Assembly (NCBI GenBank): GCA_945861435.1
Contig: CAMAUX010000029.1
Location: forward strand, 1 to 64,000
Origin: Chthoniobacter flavus
GTDB taxonomy: Bacteria; Verrucomicrobiota; Verrucomicrobiia; Chthoniobacterales; Chthoniobacteraceae
DNA: 64,000 nt
Direction of reading: 5' to 3'
The first letter of the stretch is position 1. Every line of letters starts with the position of its first letter. This document shows, in pieces, positions 9,899 through 19,121 of the stretch. The notes beneath the pieces were generated by a model. That model was given only the letters and a program-made list of their open reading frames with translations, did not search any database and had not been told where the DNA came from. Position numbers and translations under genes: made by a program.

Positions 9899-9913
9899 CC
9901 CGGCAAAGCCGGG
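9899..9913. terminator. Hairpin between convergent genes, possible shared terminator
   Basis: CCCGGC-AAA-GCCGGG forms a perfect 6-bp stem with a 3-base loop, 21 bases after the FAH-family stop and 9 bases before the end of the convergent cytochrome-WD40 gene. There is no T-run on either side, so intrinsic termination would be weak. Confidence 0.4.
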
Positions 9914-9921
9914 CGTCTGCA

Positions 9922-12828
9922 TCACTGAGCCTCGCGGAATTCCGCGGCCTTGGCGCCGTCGGTGGGATTCCATAAACGCAGCACGCCGTCGTCCCCGCCG
10001 GCCAGCACCCTGGCTCCATCAACCGGGACGGCGATGGCGTTCACGAAGTCGCCGTTCTCGGACATGGTCTTCGCCACCGTCCCATCGCGCGCCAGCACGC
10101 GCACCTTTCCATCCCCCGAAGCCGCAACGAACTGGTTTCCAGCGCCGAGAAAGCGCACCGCAGTGACCTCCTTGTCCACGCCCTCCACGCTCTTCCTGCG
10201 AGTACCCGTGGCGACATCCCATGTCTTCACGGAATTGTCGGCGCCGGCCGTCACGATGGCGCGTCCCTCCGGGCTCCATGCCACGCCCAGCACATGATGC
10301 GTGTGCCCCTCGAAGCTCTTCACCACCTTGCCAGACGCCACATCCACGACGCGCGCGGTCTTGTCCGCGCCGCCCGTCACCAGCGCCTTTCCATCCGGCG
10401 AAAACGCAAGGCTCAGCACCGTGTCTGAATGCACGCCGGCAATCCGCGCGGGCGCTGCATCCAACGCAGCCGTCTTCCAAAGCACGATCTCCCCCTCGCG
10501 CGACGGATCACCTCCGCCAGCCGCGAGCAGGCTGCCATCCGGGCTGAACGCGAGCGTCAGCACACGATCTCGGAGCGGCGTCACCGACTTGCCGTCGCCA
10601 AGGGTCCGCGCCAGCTTCCAACGCTCAGCCAGAGGCCAGCGCCATGCAGCGCCATCCTCCACAGCCGCGGCCACCACACCCCCAGCGCACGAGATTCCAC
10701 GGACAGCACCGCCCTGCTCGCGCCGTTCGCCAAAACTTCCCAACACCGCGCCATTCGTGGCAGAGCACACCTGCACCAAACCGGAACCGTGCCCGACCAC
10801 CAGAACACCGTCCTTCTCTGAAAAGAGCACCTCCGTAATGGCTGGCGCTGCCGCCGCCGCCTTCTTGCGCGCCTCAAGTTCGGCCGCCGCTGCGGTCTTC
10901 ACAGCCTCCTGCGCCGCAAGCGCACCCTTGGCTTTCTCAGCCGCTGTCGCCGTCGTCTTCTCCTCCGCCTGCGCGAGTTCGGCCTCGTGGGCCGCGGCAA
11001 TCCGTCCCTTCTCCGCCGAATCACGCTGCTCGCCCGCCGTGGTATGCCGCTTCGCAGCGGCCTCCTGCTCGTCCTTCGCCGTCTTGAGTGCCGCCGTCCG
11101 CTTTGCGATCTCCGCTTCCGCGGCCTTCGCGGCTTCGGCCAGCTTCGCGGGATCAGGCGCGGGAGCAGCAGCAGGAACCGCCGGCTTTGCATCGCCCTCC
11201 GGACTCGGCGCCGGTGACGGTGTGCCCGCAGGGGCTGCTGCAGCCGGGGCGGGAGCAGGATCGGACACTGCCTTCAACGCGGCCTCCGCATCAGCCACCT
11301 TCTTGTCCGCTGCGGCCAGCTGAGTCTTCGCATCATCGAGCGCCTTCTGCTTCGTCTCGACGTCCTTCGCCTTTGCAGGTGCGGCCTCCGCGGTCTTCTT
11401 AACCCGGTCTTTTGCGCCCTGAACGGCCTTGTCAGCCTCGGCCAGCATCTCCTTGCGGTAGGCAACCGTGCCATCCTCCATCTCCAACTTCCGCTGGGCG
11501 AGAGCCACCGCCGCGGTCGCCGCAGGATCCCCCTTCACCGAAGCCAGCACCTTGCCTGCGGCATCAAAAAGACGCGCGGTCTGGTCGGCACAACCTGCGA
11601 GAATCCTGCTCCCATCAGCATTCACGGACACTGCGGTCACTGCGACGGGTGCCTTGATGCGGACCGCGGGTTCAGCTCCATCGCCATCCCAAACGAAGAT
11701 CGCTCCGTCCGTGCCACCCGACACGAGGCGCGTCCCTACGCGTGCCAAGGCCAACACCTCGGCGGGATGCCCCTTGCGCTCACGGACCATCGTGCCGGCC
11801 GCCACGTCCCATTCGCGCACGACGGCGTCGCCGCCCGCAGCATGCACCGCCTTGCCATCGGCCCGCCATGCGAGCGCCTTTGCCGCGGCGGGCAGTTCGA
11901 GGGGCGTTCCAAGCCGTGCCTGCTCGCGGCTCCACACCGCCAGCTTCTTCCCATTCCCAACCACCGCAAGCTGCGCACCCGCGGGATCCCACGCCATCGC
12001 AACGACCGGCTCCGTAAACTGGAATACGACGGGAGCCGGAGACTCCTTCCCAAAGGCACGCACGGTCACCGAAGCGCCATCTGCCGTCGCGGTCCACTGA
12101 CCGTCCTCGGAGAACACAGTGAGCCCCTTGGGAACTCCTGCAACACGCGCGGGCGCGGATGCCTCGCGCTTCCAGAGCTTCAGCTCACGGAAGCCGCCGG
12201 AAACCAGCGTGCCACCATCCGGCGAGAACACGAGCGACTGGACCTGGTCCGGATGCGCCTCCGTGCGGAAGACCTCGCGGCCAAGCAGGGTGTCGTAAAC
12301 GAAGAGGCGGTTGCTTCGCGAGCAGGCGGCGAAACGTCCATCGGGCGAGACGGCCACCGCGAAGATCGAGCGCAGATGCGGCGGAAGCGGCTGCCACTTC
12401 AGCTCCCGCACCACGGCGCGGCCGGGCTTCGCTCCCTGATCGATCCAGCGTTTGAGCAGGCCGATCTGCGCCGGGGTGAGGTTCTTCGCCTTCACTTTGT
12501 TGTCGCGCGGCGGCATCGCCGCATCCGCGTCGGCGTGGCGTGCAGCCTCGAGCAGCGGACTTTCAGCACCCTTGGCCGGGATGGCAGCTGGTCCGGAATC
12601 ACCGCCCTTGAGGATGTCGGCGGCGGTCTCGAGATTGAGGCCGCCCTTGTGGGTGGACTTCGAATGGCACGACACGCAGTTGTCGGCAAGGAACGGCGCG
12701 ATGTCGGCGAGGAAATCCACGGCACGCTCCGGAGGCGGCTCCTGCACAGGGATTGGAGCCCCCTCCACTGCACCGCAACACAGCAGCGCAGCGACTGCGG
12801 TGCACGGAAGAAGACGTTTCGTATTCAT
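9922..12828 (-). CDS. Exported c-type cytochrome/WD40 beta-propeller protein with a coiled-coil insert
   Basis: This 968-residue protein starts with a signal peptide (about 1-25). A planctomycetal-type cytochrome domain (about 35-125) follows, with the haem motif Cys51-V-S-Cys54-His55 and a later MPPRDN segment; MPP.. commonly holds the axial Met. WD40 repeats fill about 130-435 (FSPDG...SGG...LW-type units). An Ala/Lys/Glu-rich coiled coil with a Pro/Ala linker spans about 440-660, and further WD40 repeats (about 680-968) close the protein. The insert splits the propeller, an unusual layout. The start ATG at 12828 overlaps the previous gene's stop as TGATG, so it is translationally coupled to it. 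It is the last gene of the DUF1501/DUF1549 operon and probably its electron-transfer and scaffold subunit; function unproven. Confidence 0.88.
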   Translation of the reverse strand: MNTKRLLPCTAVAALLCCGAVEGAPIPVQEPPPERAVDFLADIAPFLADNCVSCHSKSTHKGGLNLETAADILKGGDSGPAAIPAKGAESPLLEAARHADADAAMPPRDNKVKAKNLTPAQIGLLKRWIDQGAKPGRAVVRELKWQPLPPHLRSIFAVAVSPDGRFAACSRSNRLFVYDTLLGREVFRTEAHPDQVQSLVFSPDGGTLVSGGFRELKLWKREASAPARVAGVPKGLTVFSEDGQWTATADGASVTVRAFGKESPAPVVFQFTEPVVAMAWDPAGAQLAVVGNGKKLAVWSREQARLGTPLELPAAAKALAWRADGKAVHAAGGDAVVREWDVAAGTMVRERKGHPAEVLALARVGTRLVSGGTDGAIFVWDGDGAEPAVRIKAPVAVTAVSVNADGSRILAGCADQTARLFDAAGKVLASVKGDPAATAAVALAQRKLEMEDGTVAYRKEMLAEADKAVQGAKDRVKKTAEAAPAKAKDVETKQKALDDAKTQLAAADKKVADAEAALKAVSDPAPAPAAAAPAGTPSPAPSPEGDAKPAVPAAAPAPDPAKLAEAAKAAEAEIAKRTAALKTAKDEQEAAAKRHTTAGEQRDSAEKGRIAAAHEAELAQAEEKTTATAAEKAKGALAAQEAVKTAAAAELEARKKAAAAAPAITEVLFSEKDGVLVVGHGSGLVQVCSATNGAVLGSFGERREQGGAVRGISCAGGVVAAAVEDGAAWRWPLAERWKLARTLGDGKSVTPLRDRVLTLAFSPDGSLLAAGGGDPSREGEIVLWKTAALDAAPARIAGVHSDTVLSLAFSPDGKALVTGGADKTARVVDVASGKVVKSFEGHTHHVLGVAWSPEGRAIVTAGADNSVKTWDVATGTRRKSVEGVDKEVTAVRFLGAGNQFVAASGDGKVRVLARDGTVAKTMSENGDFVNAIAVPVDGARVLAGGDDGVLRLWNPTDGAKAAEFREAQ

Positions 12829-15113
12829 CACTTGGGAGATTCTCCCGGCACGGCGGGCTTGGCTTCGGGTTTCACTTCGGCTTTGGTGTCCGGCTTGGCT
12901 TCAGCCTTGGGCGCCGGCGGACGCACTTCAAAGGATACGGGGGTGGAATACGCCGTGGTGACGACATCGCGTCCGGCGATCTTCGCCTTCCCCGTGGTGG
13001 TGAAGTAGACGGTGTGGCGCCCGGCGGGAACCTTGAGCGCACCGAGATCCAGCTTCACCTTCACCTCGCCGGTCTTCGCATCGGCATCCACCTCCTTCAC
13101 CGTCTCCGCCCCTGCAAACCCGGCGGCCTTGACCTTGAGGACCTCCTTGAAATCGGGCACGCGGGTCAGCTTGACGCCGACCTCCAGGGATCCGCCCACC
13201 GTCGCCTCCGGTGCTCCATTCACACTGGCGGCGAGCGTCAGAGGCGCGGGTTCGGCGGCCATTCCGAGCACCAGCCCCTCCCCGCGCGCGAGCCTCTGCG
13301 AGGCTGTGTCCAGGTTGGTATCCGCAATGGTCCAGCCAGTCGCCAACACCGACGCAGGCCGCACCAGCTTTCCATCCGCACTCCTGCCCTCAAGCCGCAC
13401 GACCGCCGATCCCTTCGCAAGACCGGGATCGGCTCGCAGGATCAGCACTCCCTCTGTCTTGCCTGCCGGGATCCGCGTCGGCTCGCAGGCCACGCCCGGC
13501 GGAAGTTCGACGGCGCCCAGTTCGATCGCCTCGTTGAACCCGCCGCCACGCAGCGCCACCACGCGAATGCCCACAGTCCCCCCGGCCCGGAGGGTCACTC
13601 CGCGAGGCTCCACCTTGCGGTCATTGGCATCCGCAGCAGGAGGATCAAGGGCTGCGACCAGCCGGAAATCAGGACTGTCGCGGCGCAGCACCACGGTGTG
13701 GACGGCGGTCGTCCCGGGACGATCTGCGCCTGAAAGATCCGAGACGACGACGCTGTAGCGGCCGTCCTCCTTGATGTCCATGCGCATCGTCGGGTCGTTG
13801 TGGAGAAGGTTCAGTTTCGGTCCGCCGATGTTCTGCTCGGGACTGTAGGCCTCGGCGAGATGAGCCCCGGCCTTCTCAAGGCGCAGGAACGCGTTCACGG
13901 ACGGGAAGCCAAGCCGCTGCGCGAAAACCTCGGCGAACACCACCTCCCCCTTCTTCGCGTCGAACTCGAGGCGCGTACCGCCAAAGCCCTTTTCAAAAAA
14001 ACCAGAGAACGCACCGGGCACCGGCACGAGCGGCGCGGGCTGATCCTTCGCGGATGCGGCGCCGGCCGTCCCTTGCCCCTGCACCGCCAGCACGGGCGTG
14101 TCCACCACCGCGAGCGGCAGACCATTGGAGGCGCCGGAGGGACCGCGCAACCGGTACACGAACACGGGCAGACCTGCCGCGGAAGGCGGGAGAGTGGCGT
14201 CTGCACTGCCGCGCAGCGTATCGAGCGGCGGCACCTCCACCTCCACCGCGAGCATCTCCATGGGCTCGCCCTTCCGACCCGCAAAAGCAGGCGCCGGCAC
14301 GGAACCAGAAAGACCCCGGCCGAAAAGGGTGAGGCGGTTCTTCATCCCCGGTTGCACCGCGGACGGCACCACCGCCTCGAGAATCGGTGATTCGTCCACC
14401 AGCAGACGGTAGCCAAACTCGGCCCCGCCGCCGAACTGCAGGTCGTTCAAGACCACCAGATAGGTACCCTCCTTGGGGGCAGTGAAGCTGAGTTGTTCGC
14501 GGCGCTCATTGGAGGCAAGCCGGCGGCCGCCCTCACCAAGCACGGAAAACAACGGCACGAGCCGGGAATCAAGTTCGCGAGCCGCGCAGCGCACCGTGAC
14601 CCTCTGGCCCTGCCGGAGCTTGATGCGGAAGTGATCGCGCGCCGCGGCCACCGTCGCGCCTGAGACCGGGACGCCGAGCGCAATGTCCATGGGCAGCGCG
14701 AGCGAGCACTCACCAGTCCTGCGCTGCGCTTGCGATCGGCCGACCATGATCGTACGCGGATTCGAAACGCCGTTCTTGCCGACGGCACGCACGTCATAAA
14801 GGCCCTCGGGAACGGAGGGATCCACCTTCACGGTGAACGCCTTGTCCTTCACGAAGGCCGCGGAGATGCCTGGATGCGAGAACCAGAGGCGGTCCACCCC
14901 CTCGAGATCGGCTCCGGCCAGCACCAGCGCCTCATCCGGACCGGGGGCGAAGGATGCGCAGGAAAGGGAGTCGATCTTAGCGATCGGCAGGTCGAGGGCG
15001 TGCAGCCGGGGCGCCGGAAGCGCAGCCAGCAGAAGAGCGCAGCACATCCACAACGGCATCCATGGAGTGCGGGCGCGCATCCGTGTACAGCAGGGGCTCG
15101 GCGAGTGCCTCAT
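12828..15113 (-). CDS. Exported protein with bacterial pre-peptidase C-terminal (PPC)-like domains
   Basis: This 761-residue protein has a long signal region (to about residue 40, ending RLHA). The rest is a series of beta-sandwich domains. IPT/Ig-like repeats lie at the N-terminus (LAGADLEGVDRLWF, then VDPSVPEGLYDVRAVGKNG). A PPC-like module follows (DHFRIKLRQGQRVTVRC ... DSRLVPLFSVLGEGG ... GTYLVVLNDLQ), and a second PPC-like module sits mid-protein. It ends in a Pro/Lys/Glu-rich tail. No catalytic motif is visible; such proteins are predicted to bind or display partners at the cell surface. The start at 15113 overlaps the stop of the upstream DUF1549/1553 gene as TGATG, and its own stop overlaps the next gene the same way. 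Confidence 0.8.
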   Translation of the reverse strand: MRHSPSPCCTRMRARTPWMPLWMCCALLLAALPAPRLHALDLPIAKIDSLSCASFAPGPDEALVLAGADLEGVDRLWFSHPGISAAFVKDKAFTVKVDPSVPEGLYDVRAVGKNGVSNPRTIMVGRSQAQRRTGECSLALPMDIALGVPVSGATVAAARDHFRIKLRQGQRVTVRCAARELDSRLVPLFSVLGEGGRRLASNERREQLSFTAPKEGTYLVVLNDLQFGGGAEFGYRLLVDESPILEAVVPSAVQPGMKNRLTLFGRGLSGSVPAPAFAGRKGEPMEMLAVEVEVPPLDTLRGSADATLPPSAAGLPVFVYRLRGPSGASNGLPLAVVDTPVLAVQGQGTAGAASAKDQPAPLVPVPGAFSGFFEKGFGGTRLEFDAKKGEVVFAEVFAQRLGFPSVNAFLRLEKAGAHLAEAYSPEQNIGGPKLNLLHNDPTMRMDIKEDGRYSVVVSDLSGADRPGTTAVHTVVLRRDSPDFRLVAALDPPAADANDRKVEPRGVTLRAGGTVGIRVVALRGGGFNEAIELGAVELPPGVACEPTRIPAGKTEGVLILRADPGLAKGSAVVRLEGRSADGKLVRPASVLATGWTIADTNLDTASQRLARGEGLVLGMAAEPAPLTLAASVNGAPEATVGGSLEVGVKLTRVPDFKEVLKVKAAGFAGAETVKEVDADAKTGEVKVKLDLGALKVPAGRHTVYFTTTGKAKIAGRDVVTTAYSTPVSFEVRPPAPKAEAKPDTKAEVKPEAKPAVPGESPK

Positions 15114-17707
15114 CAGTGGTTGAAGAGAAACTCCTTCGAGTTGATGAGCGTCCACACAAGATCCTCATAGGCCTCGCGACGGCCCTTCACCGGATCCACC
15201 GGCTGCCCGTCCCCACCCACGCGGGGTTTGCGGAGATGCTTGAGCGCAAGGGTCGATTCCTCGGGCATCGGCGGCCGGCTCAACGCACCGAGGTAGAGTT
15301 CCTCCAGCTTACGCTCGTCCGGATCGGATCCCTGTGCGTAACGGGCGGCCGCGCCAGTGTCCGACGCAAGGCGGGTCTGGATGTCCTTCGCGTTGATGAG
15401 ATGCAGGGCCTGCGCGAGGCTCGCGTCCTGGCTGCGCTCACACTCGCAGGCACTCGAGGATTCGGGCCGCCCGAAGACGGTGAGGAAGTAGCTGCCCGCA
15501 TTGAAGCTGTTGTCCGGAAGGCTGATGGCGCGCGTGCCCTGCGGAAGCCCCGCGAAGCTCCCTCCCACCATCGTCACACGGCTGATTGCATCGTGCAGCA
15601 CCTCGGCCGGAAGACGCTTCGGATAATAACGCGAAAAGTTCTGCCGGTCGGCGCTGTTGAAGGCGTTCGGGATCGCACTGCGCTGATAGGTCTCCGAACG
15701 CGTGATCTCGCGGATCAACGCCCGCTGATCGAACCCGCTCGCGACAAAGTGCCGCGCGAGCGTGTCGAGAAGTTCGGGATTCGAGGGAGGGTTGGTGTCG
15801 CGCATGTCATCCTCCGGCTCCACGATCCCGCGGTTGAAGAAGTGCTTCCAGTAACGATTCACGAGCGCGCGCGCGAAGAAGGGGTTCTCCGGCGAACGCA
15901 TCCAATCGGCAAGCACCACGCGCGGGTCGACCTCCGGGGCGATGCGCATCTCGCCGGAGCCCAGTGCGGCTGGCTTCACAGGCTGCTTCGTCTTCTTGTT
16001 CACGGCCGCGGCCTCACCGCGCTTGTGCATCACAAGGTCGCCCGGCTTGCGGCCCACCTGGGTGAAGAACGCCGAGAAGCGGTAGTAGTCCGCCTGGCTC
16101 CACTTCTCAAAGGGATGATGATGGCATTGCGCGCACTGCAGCCGGGTGCCAAGGAAGAGCTGGGCCGTGTCCTCGAGCTGCTGCTGCGGTTCCTTCACCT
16201 GCTTGTACCATGCAGCGGGCGGGTTCTCGGCCGGGGTGCCGCTTGCCGCCAGCACCTCGCGCACCATCGCGTCGTACGGCTTGTTGGTGCGGAACGCATC
16301 CACCAGCCACTGCGCAAACGCGAAGTTCATCGGCGCGTCCTGCGCTTTTGTGCGCTTGTTGCGCAGCAAGGCGTTCCACTTGCTGGCGAAGTATTCCGCG
16401 TGCTCGTCGCTCTCCAGAAGCCTGTCCACAAGCGCATCCCGCTTGTCCGCGCTCTTGTCGACCACGAACGCGGCCACCTCCGCAGCATCGGGCAGGCGCC
16501 CCGCGATATCGATGCTGGCCCGGCGCAGGAAGGTCGCGTCGTCGCAGCGGTCCGAGGGCGGCATGCCCATGGCCTTGAGCTTCGCGAACACGGCGCGGTC
16601 CACATCGTTGCGAGGTTGCGGCAGGTGGTCGACCGGCGCACCCAGCGGAATCGTGGCACGGAACACGGTCGAGAGACCCTGGTAACGGACCATCACCGCG
16701 ACATCACCAGGTTGGTCGGCGACAGCCACGTTGCCCTCCTCGTCCACGGTGGCGAGGCTCTTCTCGTTGGGCTCGTAGAGGGCGCTGCGCGTCACGTCCC
16801 CGACGCTGCCATCGCTGTAACGAACCAGCACCGCGAGCTGCTGCGATCCCTTGAGCGCCATCACCCGCGCATCCGGAAACACCTCCAGCGACTGCACCTT
16901 CGGATCCTCGGGCTTGCCGCAGGGCATCCCCTGCTGGATCCAGCGAAGGACCAGACGGTAGTCGTCCGATGCCGTATCCATGCGCTTTCCACCCCCATGC
17001 GGCGAAATCCCCGTGCCCTTGAGCAACAGCAGGCTGTTCTCCGGTGAGGCCGGGAAAAGACGGCGTCCGCGCGCCTCCCGCACCAGATGCTCGTAATCCT
17101 CATCCGGCTCAAACCCAAGCAGCGACAGCTTGAATCCATTCTGGCCGCCGGATTTCCCGTGGCATCCGCCCGAGTTGCAGGAGGCCTTCGTGAAAACCGG
17201 GACGACGTCGTTGGCAAAATTGATCGGCTTTGCCGCCTGCGCACCCTCGACCCGCACGCGCATTTCGGCCTGCGTCCCACTCGCCTCATGCAGCGCGCGC
17301 ACCACCGCACTGCCATTCCCGCGCACACTCATCCGCCCCCCTTCATCGATCTGAACGACGCCCGCGGGCTCGATCGTGAATTTCACGGACCGGGTGGCGT
17401 CGCGTAGCGCGCCGGTTGGAGCGCGCAGCGCGATGTTCAGCTGCCGCACCGCATCCGCACCCCGAAGAAGCAGCTCCCCGTTCGCGGGCTTCGCCAACTC
17501 CGCGAATTCGAACTGCAGCACCCCGGAAGATCCCGCCGCAGCCTGCTCCAACGCAGCCTGCGCAACGCCCGCAGACACAAGGAGGAGGCATGCCGCGGAA
17601 GCTTGAAGAGTCCGCGCAAACCAACCCGCCGAACGCCATCCATGAAGTCCATGCCCTCCGTGAATGAGTGGCACGGCGGTTTCTAAAATCGGTAGCTTCA
17701 GGCGCAT
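15113..17707 (-). CDS. DUF1549/DUF1553 cytochrome-like secreted protein
   Basis: This 864-residue protein has a signal sequence ending around VAQA (about 50) and a bacterial Ig-like region (60-165). Next comes a haem-like segment with Cys177-x4-Cys182-His183, a CX4CH variant I recall as common in this family. DUF1549 runs from about 360 to 550 and contains a canonical Cys525-A-Q-Cys528-His529 followed by HHPFEKW..DYY. DUF1553 covers about 620-835 with RALVNRYWKHFF and QRSAIPNAFN-like motifs. The protein could carry two covalent haems in the periplasm. The reaction is unknown. It lies 39 bp downstream of a DUF1501 gene and is coupled by TGATG to the PPC-like gene. Confidence 0.9.
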   Translation of the reverse strand: MRLKLPILETAVPLIHGGHGLHGWRSAGWFARTLQASAACLLLVSAGVAQAALEQAAAGSSGVLQFEFAELAKPANGELLLRGADAVRQLNIALRAPTGALRDATRSVKFTIEPAGVVQIDEGGRMSVRGNGSAVVRALHEASGTQAEMRVRVEGAQAAKPINFANDVVPVFTKASCNSGGCHGKSGGQNGFKLSLLGFEPDEDYEHLVREARGRRLFPASPENSLLLLKGTGISPHGGGKRMDTASDDYRLVLRWIQQGMPCGKPEDPKVQSLEVFPDARVMALKGSQQLAVLVRYSDGSVGDVTRSALYEPNEKSLATVDEEGNVAVADQPGDVAVMVRYQGLSTVFRATIPLGAPVDHLPQPRNDVDRAVFAKLKAMGMPPSDRCDDATFLRRASIDIAGRLPDAAEVAAFVVDKSADKRDALVDRLLESDEHAEYFASKWNALLRNKRTKAQDAPMNFAFAQWLVDAFRTNKPYDAMVREVLAASGTPAENPPAAWYKQVKEPQQQLEDTAQLFLGTRLQCAQCHHHPFEKWSQADYYRFSAFFTQVGRKPGDLVMHKRGEAAAVNKKTKQPVKPAALGSGEMRIAPEVDPRVVLADWMRSPENPFFARALVNRYWKHFFNRGIVEPEDDMRDTNPPSNPELLDTLARHFVASGFDQRALIREITRSETYQRSAIPNAFNSADRQNFSRYYPKRLPAEVLHDAISRVTMVGGSFAGLPQGTRAISLPDNSFNAGSYFLTVFGRPESSSACECERSQDASLAQALHLINAKDIQTRLASDTGAAARYAQGSDPDERKLEELYLGALSRPPMPEESTLALKHLRKPRVGGDGQPVDPVKGRREAYEDLVWTLINSKEFLFNH

Positions 17708-17746
17708 GGGGTGGTGCGGGGGTTGATCTGGTGGGGGACGGATCGT

Positions 17747-19093
17747 CTAGAGGAGCTCCCTCATCGGCGACCAGCCGTCGACGAGGTACTGCGGGCGGCC
17801 GGAAAGATCAGGCAGAGTGGTATTCGCAAGGTCGATCCCGAGCCAGTGGTAAAGCGTCGCGAAAACCTCGCCGAAATGCACCGGACGATCCGTGGGCTCG
17901 CCGCCGAGGCGGTCGGTCGCTCCGATCACCTGCCCGGTCTTGAAGCCGCCACCGGCCAGCACCGCGCATCCCACTCGCGGCCAGTGATCGCGCCCAGCGT
18001 CCTTGTTAATCTGCGGCGTGCGGCCGAACTCCCCCCACGCCACGACCGCGACATCCTTGTCGAGACCGCGCTCGTGCAGATCCTCCACCAACGCCGTCAG
18101 CCCTTGATCAAAAAGCGGCAGGTGCGTGAGCAGCTCCGAGTGGTTCGCGGAATGGAAATCCCAGCGCCCGAAATTCATCGTCACACAACGCGCCCCGGCC
18201 TCCACAAGACGGCGCGCGACAAGGAAGTGCTCGTTGTTGCGAGGCGCACCATCGCCGTAGTTTTTGGTGTCGCCCTTGCCATAGCGCTCGCGGGTTTTGG
18301 CGCTTTCCTTGGAGACATCGAGGGCTTCGAGCAGTCGGCTGGAGGTCAGCACGTCGAAGGCCTGCTGGTTGAAGGTGTCGAGCCCCGCCATCAGCCCGCT
18401 CTGATCCGCATCGCGACGCATTCTGTCAAACGCACCAAGAAGCGCGCGCCGATCGCCAAGACGATCGCTAGAAATCCCGTTGAGCGTCAGATCACCAACC
18501 CCCTCCCCGTTCGGTCGAAACGCCGAATAGGCGGGGCCAAGGAAACCGGGATGGCCGGGCGATCCGTACGGGGGGTGACCCGCCTTCGGTGCAAGCCCCA
18601 CGAAGGGAGGCACCTCACGGGCGCTGCGGGGAACCAGCTTCGTCATCACCGATCCAATCGAAGGCCAGCCTCCGGGCGGCACCGGCACGCCCCTCGCGCT
18701 GCGGCCCGTGTAGCACACGTGCGAATCGTGGTCGCCCGTCACCGACCCCCACATCGAGCGGATCGGCACCAGCTTGTCCATGATCCGCGCCGAATGCGGC
18801 ATGTGCTCGGAAATCTGGATCCCGGGCACCTTGGTGGAGATCGGCTTGTAAGGTCCGCGGTATTCGAGCGGCGCGTCCATCTTCAGGTCGAACATGTCCT
18901 GATGAGGCGGCGCGCCCGCCATGTAGATCATGATCACCGATTTCGCGGATCTGCCCACACGCGAAGCCGCCTCCGCCTGCAGCAGCTGCGGCAGACCGAT
19001 TCCACCCATCGCAAGGCCGCCAATCCGCAGGAAATCGCGGCGCGAAACACCATCGCAAAAAGCGCGTCCTAGATTGCCGGGAATGGTCAGCAT
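17747..19093 (-). CDS. DUF1501 protein, Tat-type signal (first of a tandem pair)
   Basis: This 448-residue protein begins with a twin-arginine-type signal ([15 protein letters not shown]), implying export folded, perhaps with metal. The core shows DUF1501 features: [20 protein letters not shown], a VCYTGRSARG region, an HSANHSELLTH-like segment and [17 protein letters not shown] near the C-terminus. DUF1501 is related in fold to the alkaline phosphatase/sulfatase superfamily, so metal-dependent ester hydrolysis is plausible but unproven. The start at 19093 is the first Met before the Tat motif; upstream sequence is non-family. It follows the paralogous gene by 28 bp and precedes the DUF1549/1553 gene by 39 bp, so the three are probably co-transcribed. 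Confidence 0.9.
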   Translation of the reverse strand: MLTIPGNLGRAFCDGVSRRDFLRIGGLAMGGIGLPQLLQAEAASRVGRSAKSVIMIYMAGAPPHQDMFDLKMDAPLEYRGPYKPISTKVPGIQISEHMPHSARIMDKLVPIRSMWGSVTGDHDSHVCYTGRSARGVPVPPGGWPSIGSVMTKLVPRSAREVPPFVGLAPKAGHPPYGSPGHPGFLGPAYSAFRPNGEGVGDLTLNGISSDRLGDRRALLGAFDRMRRDADQSGLMAGLDTFNQQAFDVLTSSRLLEALDVSKESAKTRERYGKGDTKNYGDGAPRNNEHFLVARRLVEAGARCVTMNFGRWDFHSANHSELLTHLPLFDQGLTALVEDLHERGLDKDVAVVAWGEFGRTPQINKDAGRDHWPRVGCAVLAGGGFKTGQVIGATDRLGGEPTDRPVHFGEVFATLYHWLGIDLANTTLPDLSGRPQYLVDGWSPMRELL

Positions 19094-19121
19094 GGGGGGG
19101 AAGGACGAGAAGCTGTCGGGA

